Origin: Ignavibacteriota bacterium
GTDB taxonomy: Bacteria > Bacteroidota > Ignavibacteria > Kapaibacteriales > UBA2268
Length of the DNA stretch: 44,248 nt
Assembly: GCA_016219595.1 (NCBI GenBank)
Contig: JACRLY010000034.1
Location: 36,420-80,667 of the forward strand
Direction of reading: 5' to 3'
The notes below the pieces were generated by a model. It was not told the origin of the DNA and ran no database searches. It saw nothing but the letters and a program-made list of their open reading frames with translations. How positions within the stretch are numbered: the first letter of the stretch is position 1; the number at the start of each line of letters is the position of its first letter. The translations under genes were made by a program, and so were the position numbers. Of the stretch, positions 34,078 to 41,464 are shown one piece after another.

Positions 34078-34622
34078 AAATCACATTTATCACACAAATC
34101 ACAGTTCAGACAACTTGCGTCCTTTGCGATACATTAACCCCATGTTTTAACATGGGGGAGGGAGGTACGAGAGATATGACCAAGAGGTACATCCGAGCCA
34201 CCTCACACTAAAGTGTGAGGTTATTGTATCCTTCAAATCAATGTTCATACAACTTTTCATTATCAATTCTCAATTATCAATTTTCAATTATTTTAAAACC
34301 ATTTTAAAACCGTTTTCTTGACATATCACTCCCACATCCTTATCTTTGTCCCGCATGTTCTTTGATATATTTCTCCCTTTACTAAAGGGAGACCAAGAGG
34401 GATTACTCTATCAAATATAACCGCCATTCAGAATTCAGAATTTCTTATTCGGGTGAGGTTAAATTTAAAATTTAAAATTCAAAATTCAAAAAAATGAAAA
34501 TGATGTCAAATCTGCTCCGGATGCACAAATTTGCACCTTTTTGGCTTCATATAACCAAAAAATCGGCGAAATCATACTAATCACACAAATCGCAGCTCAG
34601 ACAATTTGTGTCTTTGTGTCAT
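34078..34622. repeat. Imperfect direct repeats of about 54 bp
   Basis: Copies at 34078-34131 and 34569-34622 share ATCACACAAATC, CAG, TCAGACAA and TTGYGTCYTTGYG in the same order, with scattered substitutions. A related TTGGCGTCTCTGCG occurs at 19537-19550. They look like degenerate members of a dispersed family. Confidence 0.6.
34138..34221. repeat. Paired hairpins, possible REP/IS200-derived element
   Basis: First hairpin: CCCCATGT, loop TTTA, ACATGGGG (34138-34157). Second hairpin: ACCTCACACT, AA, AGTGTGAGGT (34200-34221). The 42 bases between them contain GGGAGGTACGAG and AGAGGTACATCCGAG. Two perfect short-loop hairpins at this spacing resemble the ends of a non-autonomous IS200/IS605- or REP-type element. 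No transposase is nearby. Confidence 0.5.
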
Positions 34623-34769
34623 AGCGGTAAATATATATTGTTGTGGGTTTGAGGCTATGGATTATGAAACAAGTTCAGAATGACAATCTTCTTTAGTAAA
34701 TAAAATGTATAACCACAATTATTCACTATTCACTATTCACTATTCACTTTTCATTATTCACTAAAAAAA

Positions 34770-35834
34770 TCAATCCGTGAAATCTTTCAGATTGAGTTTA
34801 TCTATAACGATTTTTTTCAGTTTATAAAAATCTTTTAATACATCGGGTAATTGCTGCAATGCAGTTTCGATTTTGAATGCTTTTGTCCTGTCTTTTATCG
34901 GTGAACCGAAGTATACTCCTTTTTCGGGAATTGTCTTTGCGACACCCGATTGAGACAAAAGGATGACGTCATCGGCTGTATCGAGATGACCGGCAAGCCC
35001 GACCTGACCGCCGAACCGGTTTCTTTTTCCGACTTTACAGCTTCCGGCTATTCCCACTTGAGCCGCCATTGCCGTATTTTCACCGACGACGACATTGTGC
35101 CCTATCTGAACAAGGTTATCAATTACACAGCCGTCCCCGATTACCGTACTTCCTATCATAGCCCTGTCAATCGTCGTATTGGAGCCGATTTCCACGTTGT
35201 TCCCAATAATAACATTTCCCATCTGTGGCACTTTTTCGTAGGAACCGTCATTACGTTCAATGTAACCGAAACCATCATCGCCGATAACCGCACCTGCATG
35301 GATGATGCAATTTTTCCCGATTTGAGTATTATCGAAACAAACTACATTCGGATATAAAATGGTTCCGTCATCAATGGTAACATTATCACAAACAGTAACA
35401 CGCGGATGCATGTATACAAATTCACCAAGCGTGCATCCGTCGCCAATGACGCAATATGGACCAATGTAAATGTTATCGGGCAATTTCACATCATCGCCGA
35501 TAACAGCAGTAGGATGAATATATCCTGATTTCTTTTCCTTTTGTGATTCAAGCATCTTCAGAAGCTTGACAAATTCCTGGTACGGGTCGCCTACAACAAT
35601 ATATGCTTTGTCTTTTGATGGTTTTTCTTTCACAGTTTCAGGAATAATTATGCAGGAAGCATTAGTGGTTTTCAGGAATTTTTCGTATTTGGGATTAGCC
35701 AAAAAAGTGAGTTCGCCTTTACGGGCAAATTCAATCCTGTTCATACCGACAATACTATGGTCAATGCTTCCGACAAGTTTACCATTTATATTCTTTGCTA
35801 TCTCTTCGCAGGAGAGTTGTTTCATTTGAAACAT
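34770..35834 (-). CDS. lpxD: UDP-3-O-acylglucosamine N-acyltransferase
   Basis: A 354-residue lipid A enzyme adding the N-linked hydroxyacyl chain to UDP-3-O-acylglucosamine. The N-terminal uridine-binding domain (LSCEEIAKNINGKLVG... LTFLANPKYEKFL... CIIIPE) is followed by a left-handed beta-helix of hexapeptide repeats, with the catalytic His in VQIGHNV, preceded by GDDGFGYIERNDG. A C-terminal helix ends the protein. The ATG at 35834 has GGGGA five bases upstream; TTG at 35846 and ATG at 35825 are alternatives. It is the last gene of the uppS-bamA-ompH-ompH-lpxD operon. Its presence implies a lipid A-bearing outer membrane. Confidence 0.94.
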   Translation of the reverse strand: MFQMKQLSCEEIAKNINGKLVGSIDHSIVGMNRIEFARKGELTFLANPKYEKFLKTTNASCIIIPETVKEKPSKDKAYIVVGDPYQEFVKLLKMLESQKEKKSGYIHPTAVIGDDVKLPDNIYIGPYCVIGDGCTLGEFVYMHPRVTVCDNVTIDDGTILYPNVVCFDNTQIGKNCIIHAGAVIGDDGFGYIERNDGSYEKVPQMGNVIIGNNVEIGSNTTIDRAMIGSTVIGDGCVIDNLVQIGHNVVVGENTAMAAQVGIAGSCKVGKRNRFGGQVGLAGHLDTADDVILLSQSGVAKTIPEKGVYFGSPIKDRTKAFKIETALQQLPDVLKDFYKLKKIVIDKLNLKDFTD

Positions 35835-35911
35835 TAATGTCCCCAAACATTATTAATTAATAAATAACAAAAATATAAATTTTTAAACTCAATATGCAAT
35901 AAAAAAAATAA

Positions 35912-36652
35912 TTATTTTGGTTTAATGATGCCCTGGTTGCTGGAATCAGGTAAAAGAGAAGGCTGCATAAAGGGTTTATCCAAGCCCGGTCCTCTTTCCA
36001 CATCACGGGTTTCTTCTTCCCTGGTTCTGGACTTAGTCCTTTTTGGCGGTTCTTTTGATTGCTTCTGCTGATTGCGCGGGTCTTTATTGATTTTCTCCTG
36101 CTGTTCTTTTTCAAGTGCATCGACGTCCACTCCAAGTTTACGCAATACTTTTACGGTCAGGTCATATTTGTAATTGGTGTATGGAAGCGGCTGAACGCTT
36201 TTATCGAAAATTATATCATATCCCTCTTCATTCGAAACTTCCTGAACAGCGGCATATATTTTTTCCCAAATCGGCTTGAAAATGTCTTTTACGATTTTAT
36301 CATATTCTCCGTTAGTTTCATATTTGGTTCTGGCAAAAGTCATTTTTTCGGTCTTCAGATTTTCGAGTTCTTTTTCCTTTTCCTGTTTCTCGTAATCAGT
36401 CCAAATCAGCCTGTTCTTTTTGATTTCAGATTCGAGAATATCTATATTCTTTTCGATAGTTTCTAACTCGCGTTTCCATTCATTAACGATTGTATTAATC
36501 CTCTGGTCAGCCTGCTTAGCTTCGGTAAAATTTTCACGAATGACTTCAGAAGCAATGAATGCGACTTTTTGGGAGTGCAGCTGCAGGGGTAATATCACCG
36601 CACATAAAACGACTGCCATAAATAATCCGGCTTTTAAAATTTGCTTTTTCAT
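35912..36652 (-). CDS. OmpH/Skp-family periplasmic chaperone with basic C-terminal extension
   Basis: A 246-residue protein from the ATG at 36652 (GAGAG five bases upstream; a further in-frame ATG at 36664 is possible). A signal peptide precedes KVAFIASEVIRENFTEAKQADQRINTIVNEWKRELE, a long coiled coil to about residue 130 and the YDIIFDKS-type end of Skp proteins. The last 50 residues are an extra polar tail rich in Lys, Arg, Glu and Pro (RNQQKQSKEPPKRTKSRTREEE), longer than classical Skp. Skp holds unfolded outer membrane proteins for BamA. It is the second OmpH gene in tandem, 98 bp after the first. Confidence 0.85.
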   Translation of the reverse strand: MKKQILKAGLFMAVVLCAVILPLQLHSQKVAFIASEVIRENFTEAKQADQRINTIVNEWKRELETIEKNIDILESEIKKNRLIWTDYEKQEKEKELENLKTEKMTFARTKYETNGEYDKIVKDIFKPIWEKIYAAVQEVSNEEGYDIIFDKSVQPLPYTNYKYDLTVKVLRKLGVDVDALEKEQQEKINKDPRNQQKQSKEPPKRTKSRTREEETRDVERGPGLDKPFMQPSLLPDSSNQGIIKPK

Positions 36653-36749
36653 ATTGTCTCTCATAATTATTAAAACTCAAAAGAGTATTTTGTTAAAATA
36701 AATCCCCTGCCTATTTATTTTTAAAATCCAATTTCCAGGATAAAAAAGC

Positions 36750-37289
36750 TTATTTATTTTCGCCTCTTTTCATTTTATCAATTACCCTGTAGGTAATATC
36801 AGATTTTTCCTCAGAATATAAAAGAGCCGAACTGCCTTTATCAAAGACGAAATTCAGCTTTTCTTCTTTTGCAACAGCTTCAATTGCAGTTTTTACTTTC
36901 GAACGGATAGGCTCAAGAAGTTTTTCCCTCATTTGAGCTATTTCACCCTGAACGCCGAATTTTTCTTCCTGGAATTGCTGATACCTAACCTGGATTCCCC
37001 TGATATTTTCCTGTTCTTTTTTCTGCTGGTCCGGTGTCATCATACCTTTTTGTTTATCAAAATCTTCAATCTTTGACATATAATCTTTTTCAATTGACTG
37101 CAATGAATCACGATATTTAAGCCCGACATCTTTAATCATCTTATCGGCATTTTCTGCTTCAGGCATTGATTTGACTATAGTCTCTATGTCGACTACCCCG
37201 ATGCTTACTCCGCCTTTTTGTGAAAAAGCACTGATATTGAAAATAACCAGTAAAATAAATACTAAACCAAATGACTTAAATTTTTGCAT
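36750..37289 (-). CDS. OmpH/Skp-family periplasmic chaperone
   Basis: A 179-residue exported protein: signal peptide MQKFKSFGLVFILLVIFNISAFS, then IGVVDIETIVKSMPEAENADKMIKDVGLKYRDSLQSIEKDY, a coiled-coil arm (about 55-130) and the conserved VAKEEKLNFVFDKGSSALLYS. This matches Skp in length and order. It escorts outer membrane proteins across the periplasm to BamA, whose gene is 55 bp upstream. A second, longer paralogue follows, so the two may form mixed trimers or serve different clients. Confidence 0.93.
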   Translation of the reverse strand: MQKFKSFGLVFILLVIFNISAFSQKGGVSIGVVDIETIVKSMPEAENADKMIKDVGLKYRDSLQSIEKDYMSKIEDFDKQKGMMTPDQQKKEQENIRGIQVRYQQFQEEKFGVQGEIAQMREKLLEPIRSKVKTAIEAVAKEEKLNFVFDKGSSALLYSEEKSDITYRVIDKMKRGENK

Positions 37290-37344
37290 AAAAAAAACTC
37301 CTTATTTAATAATTATTAATTAATAAATTTCTAATTCAAAAACT

Positions 37345-39696
37345 TTATTGTTGCCCGAGATGGAATAAGAACTTCCAGCCGCTCTTTTCACCTGTTATAC
37401 CCGGCGGGTCAAATCCATATCCATAACTGAATCCAATTATACCAATAGGTGCAAGATTTATCTGGACACCTAATCCGGCTGAACGCTTAAGATTGAAAGG
37501 GTCAGCTACCTTGAGTGATGACCAGACATTACCTGCTTCAGCAAATCCGTAAATAAAAACAGGCATAGGATTCATTGACAATGCAAATCTTAACTCGGCA
37601 GTATATTTTGCCATCAGCCTGCCTCCATACCTGGGTCCAATGGTATTATCCTGGTAACCCCTTAGAGGTATTGTCCCGAAATAACCCGATAATCCGCTGC
37701 CACCCATATAAAATAATTCGACAGGAGGATAAGTCGTATCGCTTCTTACCCCGGTAATATAACCGATATTAGAACTAAGATATAATACCAGCCTATCGTT
37801 TTCATCAATTTTCATCAATGGATGAACCATCTCAAATTTTAATTCATTTTTTAAATAATCAATAATGCCTAATCCTAAGGAACCCATTGCAAAATCGGTA
37901 GAGAAACTGAATCTGGAACCATACGTTGGGAAAAATGGGTGATTGAGGCTTATCCTTGATATCGATTGCCCGAGTGTAACTTCCCAGCCCGGTCTTGTAA
38001 GGTAAATTGTATCTGCACGATTATTCTGAATTCTTAACCTCAGGTCGCCTCTAAAATAATCGTCGGGCCAGCGGAATCTTCTGCCTATATTAAATGCTCC
38101 ACCGATTGACCTCTGATTGTAAAAATACTGGATATCCCTGTAAAACAGGTTCATTCCAACGGTTGTTGGCTCATCGAACAACCATGGCTCAGTGAAACCG
38201 ATAGCGAAAGTCTGATACCTGTTTGCCTGACCGAATTCCGCCTGGATATTAAATATTTGACCTCCGCCTCCGCTCAATGGCTCAGTAACTGAAAAATTGT
38301 TGAAAGTCAATCCGACAGAGCCGGTCAATCCGAATGAACCGGCAAAACCTATCGATGCGTTGACCATATCGGTGGATCTTTCCTCAACCCTGTAAATCAA
38401 ATCAATATTCGATTCATCGACAGGTTTCACATCAGGTTTAAGAGCTTCCGGATTGAAATAATTCATTACACCTAATGCCCTGACACTTCTTATAACGGCA
38501 GACCTGTCGAAGTAATCCCCGGGTCTTGTGTATAATTCACGCCTGATTACTTTATCTTTCGTTTTGGTGTTCCCTGCAATTTCAACACGACGGATTTTTA
38601 ATCTCTGGTTCTCATATACTTTTATTTTAATGTCAACTGAATCCGGATTTATCCTTATTTCCTCAGGTATAAATCTGATAGAAAGATACCCGTTATCTGC
38701 ATATAATGAGAGAACATCTGTTTGTTCTTCATTACCATTGAGATTTTTCTCGAATTTATCCTGGTCATATACGTCATCTTGTTTAAAGTCAAGTCTCGAT
38801 AGTAAGAGAGGAGTGGGATAAACTGTATTACCGTCAAATTCAATATTTCTCAAATAATATTTTTTTCCTTCATCTATCCATATTTTAATATGAACCTGGG
38901 ATGTATTTTCATCATAGATCAAAGTGTCTTTCATTATTTCAGCATCTACATAACCTTCCTTTTTAAAGAAAGTTTTAAGCAATTCTTTGTCTTTCTCATA
39001 ATCTTTTGTATCAAATTTGGAGGAACGCCAAAATTGCCACCAAATTTTTGTATGAGTATCGTCAAAAGTGCCTGCAAGAGTACTATTTGAAAAATCTTTA
39101 TTACCGAAAAATTCAATCGATTCGGTATGAAACTCGGTGCCTTCGTTGATTGTAATTACCATCCTCGAGTAATAACTCGTATCGGTGGCTTCCATCTCAG
39201 CCTCGACTGAAGCAAACAGTAAACCTTCTTCAGTATATTTTTTCTTTATGCTTTGCTTAGCAAGATATAACTCATAAGGAGTAAGTACATCACCTTTAAC
39301 TTTGGCAATAACTTTGATTAAATCATCACGGGAAATTTCTTTATTCCCTTCGATGATTATTTCACTTAACCTGGTGAATTCTTTTACTTTAATTTTAAGA
39401 AAGACTCCGACAGGTGTGATTTTATCAATAATAATTTCAACATCCGAAAATTGCTTCCTGTTCCATAGGTTTTTCATTGCAATTTGAAATTTCTGGTCAA
39501 TCGGAATGATGTTTATTTTTTCACCTGCTCTCAATCCGCTTAATGCGATGATAGTTTGTTCGTCAGCATACTTGATTCCTTCAACCTGAATACCTGCAAT
39601 GATATATGACTTTACTTCAGATTGGGCAGTTGCAATAAAACTACCGGTTAAGAATAAAATGAAAATTGAAATGAATTTACTTGCCTTTAATAGCAT
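37345..39696 (-). CDS. bamA: Outer membrane protein assembly factor BamA
   Basis: A 783-residue Omp85 protein. The ATG at 39696 is chosen because AAGGG lies 6-7 bases upstream and the signal peptide (MLLKASKFISIFILFLTGSFIATAQ) starts there; the frame extends upstream to 39771 inside uppS. Five POTRA-type repeats follow (VEGIKYADEQTI, IEGNKEISRDDL, FFGNKDFSNSTL, FDGNTVYPTPLL, IAGNTKTKDKVI). The C-terminal half is the beta-barrel with the GLRGYQ-like lid segment (TIPLRGYQDNTIG) and an ending in aromatic/polar strands (WKFLFHLGQQ). It inserts beta-barrel proteins into the outer membrane. It overlaps the end of uppS by 20 bases. Confidence 0.95.
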   Translation of the reverse strand: MLLKASKFISIFILFLTGSFIATAQSEVKSYIIAGIQVEGIKYADEQTIIALSGLRAGEKINIIPIDQKFQIAMKNLWNRKQFSDVEIIIDKITPVGVFLKIKVKEFTRLSEIIIEGNKEISRDDLIKVIAKVKGDVLTPYELYLAKQSIKKKYTEEGLLFASVEAEMEATDTSYYSRMVITINEGTEFHTESIEFFGNKDFSNSTLAGTFDDTHTKIWWQFWRSSKFDTKDYEKDKELLKTFFKKEGYVDAEIMKDTLIYDENTSQVHIKIWIDEGKKYYLRNIEFDGNTVYPTPLLLSRLDFKQDDVYDQDKFEKNLNGNEEQTDVLSLYADNGYLSIRFIPEEIRINPDSVDIKIKVYENQRLKIRRVEIAGNTKTKDKVIRRELYTRPGDYFDRSAVIRSVRALGVMNYFNPEALKPDVKPVDESNIDLIYRVEERSTDMVNASIGFAGSFGLTGSVGLTFNNFSVTEPLSGGGGQIFNIQAEFGQANRYQTFAIGFTEPWLFDEPTTVGMNLFYRDIQYFYNQRSIGGAFNIGRRFRWPDDYFRGDLRLRIQNNRADTIYLTRPGWEVTLGQSISRISLNHPFFPTYGSRFSFSTDFAMGSLGLGIIDYLKNELKFEMVHPLMKIDENDRLVLYLSSNIGYITGVRSDTTYPPVELFYMGGSGLSGYFGTIPLRGYQDNTIGPRYGGRLMAKYTAELRFALSMNPMPVFIYGFAEAGNVWSSLKVADPFNLKRSAGLGVQINLAPIGIIGFSYGYGFDPPGITGEKSGWKFLFHLGQQ

Positions 39697-40519
39697 TAAC
39701 AACCCTTTGTAAATAAGTATCTTTTTGTTTGACATATTTTTCTGAAGCAACCTGTGCAGAAGTTTTACCAAATCTCCTCTCCCTGTTCATAAAATTAAGA
39801 AGAGCATCATATAAATCATTTCGTCTGAATTCAGGCCAGAATTTATCGGTAATATACATTTCTCCATAAGCCATTTCCCATAAAAGGAAATTACTTAATC
39901 TCATCTCGCCGCTTGTTCTGATTAACAAGTCAGGTTCGGGAATCCCATCAGTCTGTAAATAATGTGAAAATAATTCCTCGTTAATATCCTCAGGTGACAC
40001 TTTTCCGCGTCTGACATCCAAAGCAATCATCTGAACAGACCTGACTATATCCCATCTTCCGCTGTAACTCAATGCGAGTGTTAGAGTTAATCCTGTATTA
40101 TCCTTAGTGGTTTCGAATGCTTCGTGAAGCAATCTTTGAACAACTTTTGGTAATGAGCTTGATTTGCCAATTGAACGGAGCCTGACATTATTTTGATGAA
40201 GTTCGACAAGTTCCTGGCGGAGATAATGTTCCAATAGTTTCATTAAAACACCAACCTCGGTTATAGGTCTTTTCCAGTTTTCAATCGAAAAGGCATATAA
40301 AGTAAGGTATTTAATACCGATTTGGGATGAAGCTTTTACAATATCCCTCACGCTTTCAATGCCCTCCTGGTGCCCTTCTGTACGTGTCAAACCACGTTCT
40401 ACAGCCCATCTGCCATTACCATCCATGATAACTGCAATGTGCCTTGGAAGATTACCTTCTTTATTAATATCTTCCTGAATTTTTAAATCATCCGGGGATT
40501 GTTCTTTAACCCAGTTCAC
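39677..40519 (-). CDS. uppS: Undecaprenyl (polyprenyl) diphosphate synthase
   Basis: A 280-residue cis-prenyltransferase that extends farnesyl diphosphate with isopentenyl diphosphate to make the lipid carrier for peptidoglycan and O-antigen. HIAVIMDGNGRWAVERGLTRTEGH contains catalytic Asp33. LTLYAFSIENWKRP, LALSYSGRWDIV and PDLLIRTSGEMRLSNFLLWEMAYGEMYIT are the remaining conserved regions. It starts with GTG at 40519 and has GGAG six bases upstream. It is the first gene of the envelope operon, divergent from the HU/IHF gene. Confidence 0.96.
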   Translation of the reverse strand: MNWVKEQSPDDLKIQEDINKEGNLPRHIAVIMDGNGRWAVERGLTRTEGHQEGIESVRDIVKASSQIGIKYLTLYAFSIENWKRPITEVGVLMKLLEHYLRQELVELHQNNVRLRSIGKSSSLPKVVQRLLHEAFETTKDNTGLTLTLALSYSGRWDIVRSVQMIALDVRRGKVSPEDINEELFSHYLQTDGIPEPDLLIRTSGEMRLSNFLLWEMAYGEMYITDKFWPEFRRNDLYDALLNFMNRERRFGKTSAQVASEKYVKQKDTYLQRVVNAIKGK

Positions 40520-40730
40520 TTATACTCCGCAGAAATTCAATTAGAACAAGCTACAAATTTACTTTGATTAGCGTTATTTTCAAAAAAATCAAAGTTTTAT
40601 TTTTTTTACATACACAATATATTTATTATCGAAAGTTTTTGTTTTTTATTTTGTTTTTTTAAATTTGCTTTCCTTAAATTGGAGTTTTTAATAATTGTAT
40701 GTATTTCATAATTAAATTATTAGGTACAAT

Positions 40731-41027
40731 ATGACTAAAGCAGATATTGTTGACGAAATCGCAAAAGCTACGGGGCTGACAAAAATTGAGACAAAAGCGG
40801 TTGTAGATGGTGTATTTACAAGCATTATTACCGCCATTTCTACCGGGAAACGCATTGAATTGAGGGGCTTTGGTGTTTTTAAATTCAAGAGCCGTAAACC
40901 AAGAATGGCTCGTAATCCCAAAACCGGCGACCTGGTTCCTCTGGAAAAGAGATTTGTTCCCGTATTCAAACCTTCTCCCGAGTTTCTACATAAAGTTAAT
41001 GAAACTATGAAAACAAAAAGTGAATGA
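40731..41027 (+). CDS. HU/IHF-family DNA-binding protein
   Basis: A 98-residue nucleoid protein: TKADIVDEIAKATGLTKIETKAVVDGVFTSI is the helical dimer part, RIELRGFGVFKFKSRKPRMARNPKTGDLV the beta-arm with the DNA-intercalating RNPKTG loop, and VPVFKPSPEFLHKVN the C-terminal helix. The signature is nearer IHF than HU (PRMARNPKTG and the F at the arm). It bends DNA in chromosome packing and gene regulation. The 211-bp divergent region to uppS should hold promoters for both. AGGT lies before the ATG. Confidence 0.95.
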   Translation: MTKADIVDEIAKATGLTKIETKAVVDGVFTSIITAISTGKRIELRGFGVFKFKSRKPRMARNPKTGDLVPLEKRFVPVFKPSPEFLHKVNETMKTKSE

Positions 41028-41195
41028 TAGGGAAATTTCGTAAATTATATAAATTATTCAGACTATTGTTATTAGATTGACTTTTTATTTTAGACTTAGT
41101 TGTTCATAATTCCGGTATAAAAATCATAATTTATACAGGAATTTGAAAAAATATTAATAATTAATTTTTTTTATAACAAAATAAACGGAGTATAC

Positions 41196-41291
41196 ATGCC
41201 TTGCGGCAGAAAAAGAAAACGCCATAAAATGGCTACTCATAAAAGAAAAAAAAGACTTAGGAAGAATCGTCATAAAAAGAGAAATCGTTAA
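41196..41291 (+). CDS. bS22/mS38-like (AURKAIP1/COX24 domain) tiny ribosomal protein
   Basis: A 31-residue protein, MPCGRKRKRHKMATHKRKKR followed by LRKNRHKKRNR, more than half Lys, Arg and His. This is the AURKAIP1/COX24 motif of mitochondrial mS38 and of small bacterial 30S proteins called bS22 in mycobacteria; Bacteroidota genomes carry such short copies. It should bind rRNA in the small subunit. GGAG lies about seven bases before the ATG, and a rho-independent terminator starts 3 bp after the stop, so it forms its own short unit or ends an HU/IHF transcript. It is often missed because of its length. Confidence 0.85.
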   Translation: MPCGRKRKRHKMATHKRKKRLRKNRHKKRNR

Positions 41292-41294
41292 TTG

Positions 41295-41327
41295 AAAAAG
41301 CGTTTTGTCTCATCAAGACGCTTTTTT
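41295..41327 (+). terminator. Rho-independent terminator
   Basis: AAAAAGCGTTTTG (41295-41307) pairs with the complementary segment 41314-41326 (one G-T pair) across a 6-base loop, and the T-run continues through 41327. It lies directly after the bS22-like gene. Confidence 0.9.
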
Positions 41328-41436
41328 GATACTTTTGCCTTTTATAATTTCAATTCAACTAAATGCCATTCGATTAAGTTGTGCTTTATCTTTTTGGTTA
41401 AGTTTGTGTTATTATTATTTAAAGAAATTAATAATT

Positions 41437-41462
41437 AGATACATGATTTGTATCTGATACAT
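41437..41462 (+). promoter_or_regulatory. Operator-like palindrome in front of hydF
   Basis: AGATACA-TGATT-TGTATCT (41437-41455) is a perfect 7-bp inverted repeat with a 5-base spacer, followed at once by a third half site GATACAT (41456-41462). The hydF ATG is at 41465, so a protein bound here would cover the ribosome entry or promoter region. No recognised regulator consensus fits. Confidence 0.4.
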
Positions 41463-41464
41463 AT

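Larger units (their letters stand above)
34051..34769. other. 719-bp non-coding stretch packed with dispersed repeats and hairpins
   Basis: No gene is visible. It holds two similar about 54-bp direct repeats (34078-34131 and 34569-34622), a pair of hairpins (34138-34157 and 34200-34221), a 10-bp-stem palindrome TCTCCCTTTA-C-TAAAGGGAGA (34372-34392), AAATTTAAAATTC-type low-complexity sequence near 34455-34490 and a four-copy TATTCAC tandem (34720-34747). Confidence 0.7.

Noticed and set aside
34720..34747. Four TATTCAC repeats considered as a CRISPR or iteron array
   Set aside because: The units are only 7 bp, contiguous and without spacers, and there are no cas or replication genes; this is a simple tandem repeat.
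34950..35357. 135-codon open frame opposite lpxD
   Set aside because: It lies wholly inside lpxD on the other strand, has no family resemblance and is explained by the regular hexapeptide codons of LpxD.
41437..41455. hydF palindrome considered as an FNR or Rex site
   Set aside because: FNR sites are TTGAT-N4-ATCAA-like and Rex sites are TTGTGA...TCACAA-like; AGATACA-N5-TGTATCT matches neither.
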